From Coprinus comatus (Eukaryota > Basidiomycota > Agaricomycetes > Agaricales > Agaricaceae): 48,415 nucleotides of DNA. Shown here piece after piece: positions 23,456 to 34,105 of this stretch. Where the stretch lies: positions 1-48,415 of the forward strand of contig JAWPGT010000124.1 in NCBI GenBank assembly GCA_034638255.1. Reading direction: 5' to 3'. The translations under genes and the position numbers were made by a program. Every line of letters starts with the position of its first letter. The stretch's first letter is position 1. The notes beneath the pieces are model-generated. The model was not told where the DNA came from. It did not search any database and saw nothing but the letters and a program-made list of their open reading frames with translations.

Positions 23456-24324
23456 TTACTGACGTATTTCGAGAGGGAATGTAAGGTCCACTTCATTTGT
23501 CGGAGCTACTTGACTCCTCTCGAAGTCACTCAATGTCTTCCACCACTCTGGGTGGTAGAAGTTCCTAGGTAGTCCTCGAGTTATAGTACTCCCTGATTCT
23601 TGTCGAATTCCCGGTACACGTTTGTTTGGAAAAGCACCCCTCCCAGGTGCGTTATTACGGAACCTCCAAGCCATGTGAAGAGCGTCAAAGGCCCGGAACC
23701 AATCATCAACGTCAGGATTCCTCCAAACAGGTCGGATTGTCATGATCTTAACTTCAGTGTTACTTTTTATCAAGGTTTCTTCATCTCCACTACAGGCTTC
23801 GGAAGACAATTGTTCCCATAGGTCTGAAAATGATCCCATGCCTGGAGAACCAGAAAAGTATTTAGCGGCTTCGGCACGATGGTTACGGAGCTGAATATAA
23901 AAGGAGGATGAGACAATTTTTTGAAGGGAAAGTCAACACGACATACTTCATGACGCCTACTTTGAAGCTTCGCAGCTGTCAGCCTTTGTTCGTCCTGAAC
24001 CTCCTGCTCCACAGGCAAGTTGTTAGTGTTCTTTTGCCCGAATACTTTTCTCAGATAACTAAGATATACCCAAAACCTGTCAATGATGACCTTCCTGCTA
24101 TGTTCACTGCCTTTCTGCTGGAAATAATCAGCAAATAAATCAGCCGCTCGTTTGTTCCATCTAGTCTTGGCCATTTTAGGGGTTAAGAAATCTAAACGGA
24201 AGTCCTCGATAGTAGGGCCATGGTCAGAAGAACCCGATTGCTCATATTTCTCACACTGCGTTCGAGTTGCACTTTCATTGATGCGTGACGAGAGCAGAGT
24301 TTGAAGTGCTTTACAAATTTCCAT
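23456..24324 (-). CDS. agaric-specific orphan protein (TRWNKRAADLF family)
   Basis: Two exons, 23947-24324 and 23456-23890, joined in phase by a 56-bp GTATGT..ATTCAG intron. The protein of about 270 aa begins MEICKALQTLLSSRINESAT. Diagnostic blocks are MAKTRWNKRAADLFADYF, DRFWVYLSYLRKVFGQ, KLQSRRHELRNHRAEAAKYF, VWRNPDVDDWFRAFDALH and a C-terminal ITRGLPRNFYHPEWWKTL. I know these blocks from a large, dispersed agaricomycete family of unknown function. This copy looks complete, with no stops. A possible upstream 5' exon ends CAACTACAG|GTATGT at about 24376, in phase, so the true start may be further upstream. Confidence 0.65.
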
Positions 24325-24605
24325 CTACTATACTACTCAGTGGCTGGGAGAGTAAATAAAGCTGTGCTACATACCTGTAGTTGGTTCTGTTCATTTTTTT
24401 TTTCGTTTTGGGGTATAATTGGGAGACAATTGTTTCTGCCTTGTAGAAGGTTCATTCTCACTATCTGCGTTGTGTGCATTTGAGCTCTCCGGTGTTTGTT
24501 TTCTATGGGTTGTGGATGATTGGGTTGGGGTGGTAGGCGAATGACGGTCTAGGTTGAGACTCCAGAAGAGATGTAAAACTTTTACAGAATTGTTAGAACT
24601 ACCAC

Positions 24606-26312
24606 TCAGAACAAGTAAGGTTGCTTACAGTTTTCTTGGGAGATTTGCAATGTGATTTTGCCTGATTCAGCGACAACATCCAAGACCTCTAGGTCTGCAG
24701 AACTAGATTCTGCTGATGAAGTAGCCTGTGTAGTCGATTCTGCAGCAATTGGTTTGGGACGTAACAGTATATCTAATAAATAAATCAGTTATTACTTGGA
24801 ATAACCTAAGAAAAGTGTACAAACCTTGTCTATCACAGTCCATAGGGACACCAGCCATTGTGGGCTGGTGAGTAGGTATATCTATATTGTGTTCCAGACC
24901 AACCAAAGGTACAGAAGGAGAGAGACCAGTTGTTGTTGGGGTAGGCGACTCGGAACTAGCTTCTGCAGAAATATGTTGATGGATCGATGAAGTAAGGTCA
25001 CCAGACCATGGATTAAACATTGTTTGGATCATGATCAGGATGGGTATATTCGCATTTACAGGAGTTGGCGTTATGACATGAGAGGGAGCTGCCAGTTGCG
25101 TACATTGAGTATTTGAACTTTGTCTATCCATATTGCAGTCTGCTTCGGGGATACCAGACACTGCAGATTGAGGAGCAGATGTATACACACTGGGTTCAGC
25201 GTTGACCAAGGGAGTATCCTCATACACTTGATTAGCCATAGGAGGAGGGGGGTTGGTTATTGTTGGGGTAGGCGACTTGGAGCTAGCTTTTGCGGGGGTA
25301 TGTTGGCGGATCAATGGAGTAAGGTCAGACCGTGGATTAACCATTGTTTGCTGAGAAGGAGAGGGCTGGATTGTGCTTGGGATAGGCGCGTTCATGCTTG
25401 CAGGAGTTTGGGAAGGGACATCACTCTTCGTAGAATGGGGAGTAGGTGTACATATATTGGGTCCAAGACTGACCAAAGAAGTCATCTCAGATGATTTATT
25501 ATTAGCCGTTATTGGCTGGGAAGGAGAGGGGTCAATTGTTGTTGAGCTAGACGACTCGGAACCAGATTGACAAATCCTTGACAAAGTAAGGTCAAACCAT
25601 GGATTAACCATTGTTTGTTGGGAAGGAGGGGACTGGATTGCGGTCATGGTAGGCATGTTTGTTATTGCCTGTGATGTCTCTGCTGCTGTTGGTATTGGTT
25701 CAGTCACTGTTTCATACTACCAACAACAGAACTGTACAAACCTTCGAATTCTTTGTCGGTATCCATGTACAAACCTTCGAATTCTTTGTAGGTATCCATG
25801 TCCATATCCCAATCACGTTCGGGAGCACCAGGCTCTGCGTCAATCAGTGGAAAATCCTGATGCCTAGGATTCCGTCGTACAAGTGCCCACTTGTCTGATC
25901 CATGATATATTAGTAACTCGAGAAATATACAGGTAATTATTTGGCCTTACCCAGACTTGGACTTGGAGGATTGAAGATAATCGAGGACTGAATATCTGGG
26001 CCACTGTTTAACCTTCTTCGGAGGTCTTTCTTGTTTTTCCGAGAATCTGATATTTGACGGTAACGGTTGATGGCGTCCTTACTGAGTGGTAATACAGTAG
26101 GTTGTTGTTTCTTGGTGTAGTTAGTAAGTGCTTTTTCAACTTCAACTTCCTCCTCATGATCTTCAGCAACCAAAGTGCTGTTGAAACAGTGATTGCATTG
26201 CTTTAGAATACATTTCAACGAAAAAAAAGATCAAGTACACATACCTTTCAGCTGCCACAACTTCAAGGGAACTAGCGTTGTGTAAAATATTGTGATCAGT
26301 TGGTTTTTGCAT
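24606..26312 (-). CDS. hypothetical Pro/Ser/Thr-rich protein with three internal repeats
   Basis: Exons chain from MQKPTDHNILHNASSLEVVA (ATG at 26312) through VAEDHEEEVEVEKALTNYTK, RNKKDLRRRLNS and DKWALVRRNPRHQDFPLI to DMDTYKEFE. They then join a long exon (25706-~24826) rich in Pro, Ser and Thr. That exon holds three imperfect copies of a block of roughly 70-110 residues: QQTMVNPW.DLT…, then SPTPT.T, then a TPTPQST-like segment. A last exon continues DILLRPKPIAAESTTQ to a stop near 24606. The early part is acidic then basic, the rest disordered-looking. The fine structure at the 3' end is uncertain; a further exon ending PKRKKK (~24400) may belong. No known domain. Confidence 0.5.
25735..25800. 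repeat. 33-bp direct tandem duplication across a splice donor
   Basis: Two copies (25735-25767, 25768-25800) differ at a single base. On the minus strand each encodes an 11-residue unit like MDTYKEFEGLY and each carries a GAAG|GTTTGTAC donor. The distal donor gives a 68-nt intron (25707-25774) in phase with the next exon; the other would give 35 nt. Confidence 0.75.
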
Positions 26313-26361
26313 GGCAAAGTTGCGAATGATTAGCAGGGTAAGGTTTTTTGCATTATCTGTT

Positions 26362-26815
26362 CCATATTTATAGATTTGAGTTTTCAGTGGAGCCTTTCGA
26401 TCGAAAATTAAAGAAAGTTGACTTACAAAGTGTGTCTTGTCTGCATCTTGTGTCGTTTTGGTCAAAGCATAGTTTACCAAAGAATATACGTATACATATA
26501 CATTGAGTGGTGCAGCTGTTTGGTCAAAGCACAACTCATAAGGGAATGTACATATATGTGGCGTTGAGCATTGTATGCACTGTCCATTCATAGATTTAAG
26601 TTTTCAGCAGACCCTTTTAGTCAAAAATTACAAGAAGTTGACCTATAAAAGCATGTCTTGTCTTTGTCTTGTGTCATTTTGGTCAAAGCATAATTTGTGC
26701 CAAAGAATATATGTATACGTTGCTTGGATACTACATGGGCGGTGTGGCTGTGCAGTCAAACATGAGAGCTCAGGAGGGAATGTACATGCATGTGGCGTTC
26801 AGGGTTGCAGAAGTA
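26362..26815. repeat. diverged ~220-bp noncoding tandem duplication
   Basis: Unit 1 (about 26362-26582) and unit 2 (about 26583-26815) match in order: TTATAGATTTGAGTTTTCAG, GAAAATTA..GAAGTTGAC, TCTTGTGTC.TTTTGGTCAAA, CAAAGAATAT.TGTATAC and GGGAATGTACAT..ATGTGGCGTT. TTTGGTCAAAGCA recurs three times. It lies between two minus-strand genes, upstream of the Pro/Ser/Thr-rich gene, so it could be promoter sequence. Confidence 0.7.
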
Positions 26816-26837
26816 CAATAATACTCGGATTCAATAA

Positions 26838-28111
26838 TTACATACCAAATTCGGAGGAAACATGATGAAGGCGAACATCATCTATAGTATTATCCAGAGG
26901 CCCCGAGTGACAATACATTGCAAACCAGAGGCATATTGTACCAATGACAACTGATGATGCCCAAACCCATACGTGTTGCATGTAAGCATGGTATTGCTCT
27001 ATGAGCGAGGACAAAGGGTAGAGTTCCTCATTCCCTTCAATTTCCTTTGCTTGTTCAGTTTCTTGATTCAACTCGAGGTCTTTCTTCTGTTCTGTATACC
27101 TCCACTCACTTGTGGGGATAGGCATTGTATTGATAAGATGCGAAATTTCTGAATATGATCTGATTAGATTTTCCCAATATATAAGAGTGTAAGAAACTGA
27201 CCACGCAATGTTTCGTTCAATTTTGATACCTTTTTCCTTCGCTCAATTTGCCTAGGTCCCTGTTCAATTTCTCAATTCCATTCAAGCTCATTCTTTTGTT
27301 CGACATCATTCCTCAACTCAATTTCCTTCCTTTTGCTTTCACTACTAGGATAGGGAAAACCTGAATATAATAATGAATGAAACTTTCACAGTAGAATCAT
27401 AAAACGAGACTGACTATGCAATAGTTCTACTTCCAAGCTCTTGGGTGTCTGTTGTTTTACTTTCTTGAGAGTGTCAAACCTGTCCTTCAGATTCTGCAGT
27501 TCCACAGTAATGTGTTCAACATTTCGAGACAAGCTAATGATACAGTTGTCATGATCCATGATAGACTTGTCACATAAGTCCACTTCATTATTCCTTTTGT
27601 CAACAGAAGTCGAATCCTGGAAAGCTTGTGAGAGTTGGTTTACCAGCAAGTCAAGTTGAGACATCTGGCTGTGCATCTCATCGATGTTTATGCCAAGTTC
27701 ATCATTACGCACATCAGTCATATGAATCCTATTAAAGAGGGTGGATAGTTCCTTGCGTTGAGAGGCAATGGCCTTGGTAGCCTTCATATGCTCCGAGGAA
27801 TGGGTTTGGAGTGCTTGGTGGTGTTCCTCTAACAGGTTCTGTAAGTTCTCCATTTCATTCTGGGCATGTATCTAGGATTGCATGGTCAGCAAATGAAGGC
27901 AAGTGAAGTATGGACTTACCGTCTCCATGTGATGTTCATTCCTCAGTTCCTTTATTCGTATTGTGAGCTTCTCGAGGTCAGAATTCATGTTGACTAGGTC
28001 CTCGGTTTCAATTCGTTGTACTGTATCTTGCAATTCAAACATTGCATCTGTATTCTGTTGAGATGATTTAAGTCGCCTTTCTACACCAAGAGATAGGCAT
28101 AATTCATACAT
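26838..28111 (-). CDS. coiled-coil protein with one C-terminal transmembrane segment
   Basis: Exons: 28111-~27921 (MYELCLSLGVERRLKSSQQN…), ~27872-27415 (MENLQNLLEEHHQALQTHSS, heptad-like Leu/Ile spacing over ~140 residues), ~27361-27203 and ~27150-26838. The last exon encodes NTMPIPTSEWRYTEQKKDLE, a charged linker, a hydrophobic span VWVWASSVVIGTICLWFAMY and a ~25-residue tail. Intron sites and phases fit. The third exon has an in-frame TGA (…ELEWN-stop-EIEQ…) unless a 45-nt GTCGAA..GAACAG intron is removed, which would keep the frame. Overall it looks like a long coiled coil anchored near its C-terminus, as in nuclear-envelope or ER tethering proteins; this is inference. Confidence 0.5.
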
Positions 28112-28224
28112 GGTTTGAGGTCATATTCAAGTCGTGAAAGGTGTAGATCAAGTTAGCATGTCAATAACAAATGTGGATCAGGTAATGCATGACAGTCGTG
28201 TTTGTTCATGTTATAAACACTACA

Positions 28225-28605
28225 CTAGTTGTCTGATTTGTGATCACCAGCTGGTCGCTTGCGTTTTTCGTAGCTATCCTTCTTCACCCAGCTAACCAGT
28301 GAGTTTCTATATTTAAGTCGGTATGAAACATTTCCAATATCCCACTCATATCCTTCCTTGATAAGTTTCGATGTTGGGGGATTCCCACCAATATTAAACC
28401 AGATCTGTGTATTGCATGGTTCTGAGGCTCGAAAAATCTCATGCACAAAGAGCGTCCCAACTTCAAGTGTTATTGAATTTGGGGTAGGGGGGGGCTTAGG
28501 AATGGGGTTGTGTCCCTTGGTCTGGAACCATTGCATCCGCTCCTTTCCATAAGGTTTGGTCCAAAGCGGGTCCGAATAGATGTTGATCTCCATGGTAGTC
28601 AGCAT
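28225..28605 (-). CDS. hypothetical orphan with basic C-terminus
   Basis: The open frame from MLTTMEINIYSDPLWTKPYG to a Lys/Arg-rich end, SYEKRKRPAGDHKSDN, includes VGTLFVHEIFRASEPCNTQI and SYRLKYRNSLVSWVKK. It resembles agaric orphan proteins with a short beta-rich core and a nuclear-localisation-like tail. A good 43-bp intron with a CTAAC branch-like site (28695-28737) and an upstream Ser/Pro-rich frame (28738-~29062, …LSSLSSLSSDEV) suggest more 5' exons. I could not find phases that link them all, so the 5' end is open. Confidence 0.4.
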   Translation of the reverse strand: MLTTMEINIYSDPLWTKPYGKERMQWFQTKGHNPIPKPPPTPNSITLEVGTLFVHEIFRASEPCNTQIWFNIGGNPPTSKLIKEGYEWDIGNVSYRLKYRNSLVSWVKKDSYEKRKRPAGDHKSDN

Positions 28606-29363
28606 GCTGTGGAGTATTGGACAGTGATAGACAAAACTTACGATACGAAATTTTCCTTTTCCTCCAGTCTGGCACAATTGTGTTACCGGTTGACTTTCCT
28701 GTGCTTCGTTAGTCACATGTCAATATTTGTAGTGGTTCACCTACTTCATCTGATGATAGAGAGGACAGGCTGGACAAAGAAGCAGGCCTGACAGGAATCT
28801 TGCTAGGGCCAGGAAGACCTTCATCCAAACTCGTATCCAGGCTGATAATTGATGGATTCCTAACTGGCGGATCTGGAATGAACAAGTCCAAGCTGATGCT
28901 GGAAGGTACAGGTGCAACTGAGCCTGAGATGCGGGCACTGTATCGGTAGGATATCTGGGTTGGGTCATCAGGCATCACTCCAACTAGGTTAATGATTGGT
29001 AGGTTCTCACCTGGACAGAACGTGTTGGGTTGGGGTGTGTTAGGAGTGTTGGGCTTTGGCAATGGCGAGGTTGCTTGATGAAGGGGATATCTTCAGAAGA
29101 CATGTGAAGTGGAAAACGACGTTAGTGATCTAGGAAGGAAATGGGGGGATTCAATGAGTGAAATTCGGTTTGGAATAATCAAGACGGGGTCCGGTCCGTG
29201 CCCGAATACAAGTTCCATTATGACCGCCCACCCGAGAACAAGGTTTTCATTCTTGCCTTATATATCAATTGGTGCCGTGTATAAAACAGCGACGAGTTTT
29301 GAAAGTGAGAAACCAGAACACTCGAAGTTCTAATCATGACTGTCACCTCCAAAACAATTTTCA

Positions 29364-30123
29364 ATGAAGAACCAACCGCCAATGTATGTGACTTTTCCCC
29401 AAGAATGCCACAGTTTGCTGATGCATCAGTATCACCAGGAATACTGCAAATGGCATACACACAAAGTCCTGTGGTACGGGGAAACCTGTGAATCCATACG
29501 CATCCAATGTCATTGCCAGTTTGAAGGTGTTGACTGCCAATCCTCAACCGAATGCTTGCCGCCTCTCCGGGGTATTCTGGACCCCTCTAATCCCAATTCC
29601 AATCTGTGCCGCATTCCCGCAAGGGTTGACATTGGGTCCACCTCGTCTGCTACCGTATGCCACCAATTCCTCATATTCTTCCGACTGGGTGGGAACGAGA
29701 AACCATTGAATAGGTCGGTCCCTGGAAGAAGATGGAGGGGTGACATTGTTGTCACTAGACGGGGACCACAGGGAGAAGTGTGCAAAAATGTACAACCGGA
29801 CGATCAAGTGATCATTGGCATCTTGCTTGCAGAGTGAGTCTCTCTCGTTATTTGTTATTACAATCAAGACTAACCTTCTTCATAGATTTGTCAAAAAGAG
29901 CAAAATTTTCAACCAAGAGATTCTTGATTTGCCTGGTACTGACGAGTTTGTGGTTCAGGCGACCGTTAATCAGCATACCCAAGCTTTGTGCAGAGGAAGA
30001 AGTCATGTAAGTGAGGGAGGTGCAGAAAGCCGCGAGGGAGGTGCAGAAAGTCGTCATGCAAGTCAGGGACCAGGTGGGCATGAGCGCCGCCGAAGTGGAA
30101 GGATTTCTGGAGTGCTATTGTAA
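29364..30123 (+). CDS. hypothetical agaric orphan protein (model uncertain)
   Basis: Exon 1 (to 29833) ends NEKPLNRSVPGRRWRGDIVV, then VQPDDQVIIGILLAE. A 52-bp GTGAGT..CATAG intron in the right phase leads to FVKKSKIFNQEILDLPGTDE and VVQATVNQHTQAL. The pattern 'PLN…RWRGDIVV…' resembles agaric orphans of unknown function. The N-terminal half of the frame is unconvincing and the start is arbitrary. Minus-strand open frames overlap the same DNA. The tail holds two copies of GAGGGAGGTGCAGAAAG (30013-30050). Confidence 0.35.
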
Positions 30124-30248
30124 TCCCATTTTTGATAACTAGTTGATTGTATAATTTCGCCATCATTATCAAGATTGATGTTCTTCCATATTCATGAGTG
30201 CTTGAATTAGTTATATTTGGCCAGAAAAAAATTGTGCGATTGTAACAT

Positions 30249-30896
30249 TTAATCACTATAAATTCCTACGTGGTAAAGGCATGTAGAGCTTGATCCCCAA
30301 TTACTAAGAATCTCGAACACCACAATTTCACAATCAATGGAAGACGTTATGGGAAACATTTGACATGTAATGTGAGAGCTGGGATTGTACGTGCCATTTG
30401 CGAGTAAAACAAATCGACTGGTAGGGTCAATGTTGGCTGGAGAAAATTGAGTTTGAAAATCTCCGAACGGACACGAGATCATTGTTCCTGAAGCAGGAGC
30501 AAGGCCCCATAGGAAAAAGTCGCGAGGAGATTGTCCGATTTCCGTGTGGGGGGTAGATGGGTGAACGATATGGTCTAGACTTAACATGGAGACACGTGTA
30601 ATGGTAGGTAGTTGGATACCTAAGTGTCCAGTCCACCCAGGAAATTGCCAACAATCACCAGCAACCAGGTTGTCCTGCAAAGCAAATATAGGAGGACCTC
30701 GTTTCACAGCACTTTGTGGGATGACTTTGAACCATCGAATGAGAGTGGACTCCCACAAACTGTAATGTTCCTTCAATGGATATGTGAATGTGTTGAGGAG
30801 CTTGCCTCCATTCGCAGTGCTGGCAAGGTTTTGCATTGAATGGAGAGGGGGAGAGGTGGAATTGCGTTCCAATGAAGCGAGATGGTGCTCGAGCAT
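30249..30896 (-). CDS. SUN-domain-only protein
   Basis: A single exon of 215 aa. Residues ~60-214 form a SUN (Sad1/UNC-84) domain: ALQDNLVAGDCWQFPGWTGH, ITRVSMLSLDHIV, SPRDFFLWGLAP and a final FEILSNWGSSSTCLYHVGIY, matching the conserved end of SUN proteins (…SNWG…TCLYRF…). SUN domains sit in the perinuclear space and bind KASH peptides to form LINC bridges. Unlike canonical SUN proteins, this one shows no transmembrane segment or coiled coil upstream of the domain. Agaricomycetes carry expanded SUN families with this 'DCW.F.G' style. Upstream exons (e.g. 30988-31221) are possible but unproved, so it may be a truncated copy. Confidence 0.75.
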   Translation of the reverse strand: MLEHHLASLERNSTSPPLHSMQNLASTANGGKLLNTFTYPLKEHYSLWESTLIRWFKVIPQSAVKRGPPIFALQDNLVAGDCWQFPGWTGHLGIQLPTITRVSMLSLDHIVHPSTPHTEIGQSPRDFFLWGLAPASGTMISCPFGDFQTQFSPANIDPTSRFVLLANGTYNPSSHITCQMFPITSSIDCEIVVFEILSNWGSSSTCLYHVGIYSD

Positions 30897-31412
30897 CGCA
30901 TGTCAAAGACGTAAACATAATCTGTTTATGACACCTCGTTCCTCCCTCACCCCCTTGATCCTATAACACTGACCCGAATACAAAACTTTAATTCAAAACT
31001 TTTTTCTCCCAACAATCCGCAGGAGCAAATTTTTTGTTGGTTGCTTTGTCTTTTATCCACAGTTCAACGTCATTATAGTTCCGTTCTTCGGCACCCGAGA
31101 ATAATCTGGGAAGGAAGCTGAATATCCCGTTTTGCTTGAGGTTTGGCATATGATGCCCTCGACTCATCTTTGTATATAAGCAATGAAGAGAACGCTTGGA
31201 TGAGGGAATATAACTGAACACATCCTCCTACTCCGTTCTAATATTCCCTCCTCCTTTGTTCTTTGCTTTTTTGTTTTGTTTTGTCTATATCCCCTCTCTC
31301 TCCATCTAGGCTCGTGGTCCCAAATCCATTCATACATAATAGCAGGTCAACACAGCATTTTTCAGGCGCCAAAGGATTTTGCTGTTGAATCGAAGAAAAA
31401 AAAGGGAATCAC

Positions 31413-32894
31413 AATGAGTCAAGGTTTATACGGAGATCCAATTGGAGACATCCCGGAAACATTAGGATTCGATATCGAAACTGCAAATTATTATCCATAT
31501 GATGACACGAGGTAGGGGTATAAATCCGATATAGCTATAAGCCTCATTTTCCATCAACCTTTTACATCCTCACCCTTCACACACACACACTGCCATCGCC
31601 ACACATACACACATCCTTTTCCCTTCATCATCACTTACCCCCATCTTTCATCCTTTCTAATTCATCTCTAAAAATCCATTTTTGTTGTTTTACATCTTTT
31701 CATTGTTCTCACTTTATAAAAGTGACTGACTTCTTTGAACCCTTTTTTTTTTTTTACATATCATCCCTCCCCCCACACAAATAAAACGCATCGCCATTCT
31801 TGCATCTTCGCTTAACCTACCTCCACTCCATACTCGATCATCTTCTTCGTCATCTCATCTCAACAAAACCACACCCCACACGTATAACAAAATCTTACTT
31901 CAACCTATAACCAATGAAAAAAACATCACCCACACTTAACAGAGCCGAAGTTCCAGAATCTTGGAAACCCTATCTCCACCCAAATCAAGATGTCTATTAC
32001 TACAATTCAGGCATGCGATTACTTTCAACAGATGATATACGTGATCCAGTGATTAGAGGAAATGTATTGGAAGTTAGGAATGATTATTATGAGACTTTGG
32101 TTGATGATGGTGATTATTTGAATTTGGCTGGGGATTGGGTTATGACGATTACGGATTGTACGGAAGAAAGTGCTAATGTTGGTGTTCATTCGAGAACTAT
32201 GGGTCAATCGTTTGAATTGGTTGAGGATAAAGGTGTGTTTTTTTGTTGTTCTTTGTTTTGATTTTTTTGTTGTTATAATCACATTCTTACCCTCCCTTCC
32301 CTCGCCACTCCTTGTCCCTTTTCTTTTGATATGATCTTGATCTCTGGAAACAACGTATTTGGTATTGATGTTGACATTTTTTTTTTTAGGCTTGGTACCG
32401 AGACCTAGAGAACATTTTTGGGCGTTCTTTGCTGAATATCCGACTCATGATAAGATGATACCTGAACATTTGGAAAAGGAATTCGTACAGGCTCTAGTAG
32501 ATGGTATGTTCCCTTTCTTAAAAAAGCAAAAGCAAAAAGAAAGAACTGATACTTATTCTATCTATCTTACCTTTCAGCTCAAGAAGGTATAAGAAATGGC
32601 GTTGAATATCCACTTGATGGGTCACAAATGGAACAAGTAATTCGAAGATATAATTTCTTGAAAGGTACATCACATCGTCTTTTTTTTTAAAAACCTTCAC
32701 CAATCCTTTTCAATTTTCCATTTTCAACTTTAATAGCGCACCAGAATCAAGGAAAAGAAGATGCTACGGCTGCACTTGCTTGGCTTATGGGTGCTGTTAT
32801 GCCACTTGATCCACTTCCTGCTGGATCTCAACGTACTCGAAGATTGAGTAATCATGTTCCTGGAGCTTTTGCTAAAGCTATTCATTTCAATTAA
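31413..32894 (+). CDS. conserved basidiomycete WW-like domain protein
   Basis: Exons are 31413-31511, 31943-32232, 32390-32503, 32578-32664 and 32737-32894. The first coding exon (MSQGLYGDPIGDIPETLGFD) joins in phase across an unusually long 431-bp intron to AEVPESWKPYLHPNQDVYYY. Alternatively, translation may begin at the in-frame ATG 31914 (MKKTSPTLNRAEVPESW), inside that intron. The W…HPNQDVYYYN…STDDIRDP stretch looks like a degenerate WW domain lacking the second Trp. The rest (ELVEDKGLVPRPREHFWAFF, ALAWLMGAVMPLDPLP) is conserved in basidiomycetes with no known activity. A 5' flank rich in C/T precedes it. Confidence 0.7.
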
Positions 32895-34105
32895 GACTGA
32901 AGAGTTAGAAACACTCTCGGATATAATGGTGAAAGAGTATAAGTGGAGTATAGTATGGAATTTTAAGGTTTGAGACCTTGAGGAAAACGTGGATGTGGAT
33001 TATGGATATGGATACGTTTTTGCTTGGAAGTTGGAAGTTGGATTATAACTTGGATACCATTGGAGTCCATGATACGAACATCAAATTATGATGAATGATG
33101 AATATGATTTACCCGCCCGTTTTTTTTTCTGTTCCGTTTCGTTTTGTTTTGTTTCTCCTCTCTTAGTTTTACTACTTGATATGATATATTGTAATGTAGT
33201 ACAACAAATTCAAGGATCTCCAGATGTAGTGTAATAAAATAGTATTTCTATAAAATTTTGTACCCGTCGTCCGACAAAAGATCAGAAATCCGATGCACAG
33301 TAAGTTTAAGTGCATACTGGTAGACGTACACTAACCCCATTTACAACTCTTGTGAAGATCCGAATGGAAAACCGAAATCGATCAAGGTATATGGTAACAC
33401 TTTACTGGTTATACCATTAAATCCAATGACATCATAACTTATAATAAGATACTTAGAAGTGGAAGAGAATATCCTTAAGCGAAAAACGGCCCGTCATAAG
33501 ACCAGTTCTACAACGTGTTTTACACGTTTTTGTTGAAATCCATCTGGACTCCTATAATAGGCAAAACACTTTTGTAATTGTTCATGTGAGCGTATAGAGT
33601 TACCTTACTTCGTTTTTCATTTCCGAATCATCCGTTTCCTTCGTTTCGGATTTACTTTACTATGTTTGTATATGAGCGGTTATACTGAGACTGAGACTTG
33701 GGGTTTTTTTTTATCCCCATTGATAGCACTATGAACCCATGTCATGATGTAATTGGTATACGCACTCAATATATATTTCTTGAATCAATCATGTCAATGG
33801 GCGCTCTATTGGCGGTTAAGGTAATTACAAAGAGCTTGGTGTGTGTTGAGTGTGGAATAATATGATTGTTTTTTTTAGGGTATGTGTTTCAGTGACAGTT
33901 AGTACAATACTATAACACTCAATACAGGTTTATGTTTAGTTTACTACATACATCAATTTTTTTTAATGGTTTACGGTTTTCTGAGTCCGAGTCCGAATCC
34001 GAGGTCCATCCATTTCTTCCTTCCTCCTTCCTCACTTCTCTTCCTTCTTCCTTCTCACTTCCTTCCAGTTTATAATACAATACGACGATACAACAATACA
34101 ACACT
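32895..34105. other. intergenic between convergent genes
   Basis: This holds the 3' ends of the WW-like gene (plus) and of SKI8 (minus). AT-rich runs and T-tracts only; no gene seen. Confidence 0.5.

Noticed and set aside
25120..25570. Plus-strand frames opposite the Pro/Ser/Thr-rich exon
   Set aside because: They are Gly/Arg-rich shadows of a low-complexity exon; the minus strand has consistent splice sites and in-frame repeats.
29218..29867. Minus-strand hypothetical proteins overlapping the 29.4-30.1 kb orphan
   Set aside because: They lack a convincing splice path; the plus strand has an in-phase intron and an agaric-like motif, although neither is certain.
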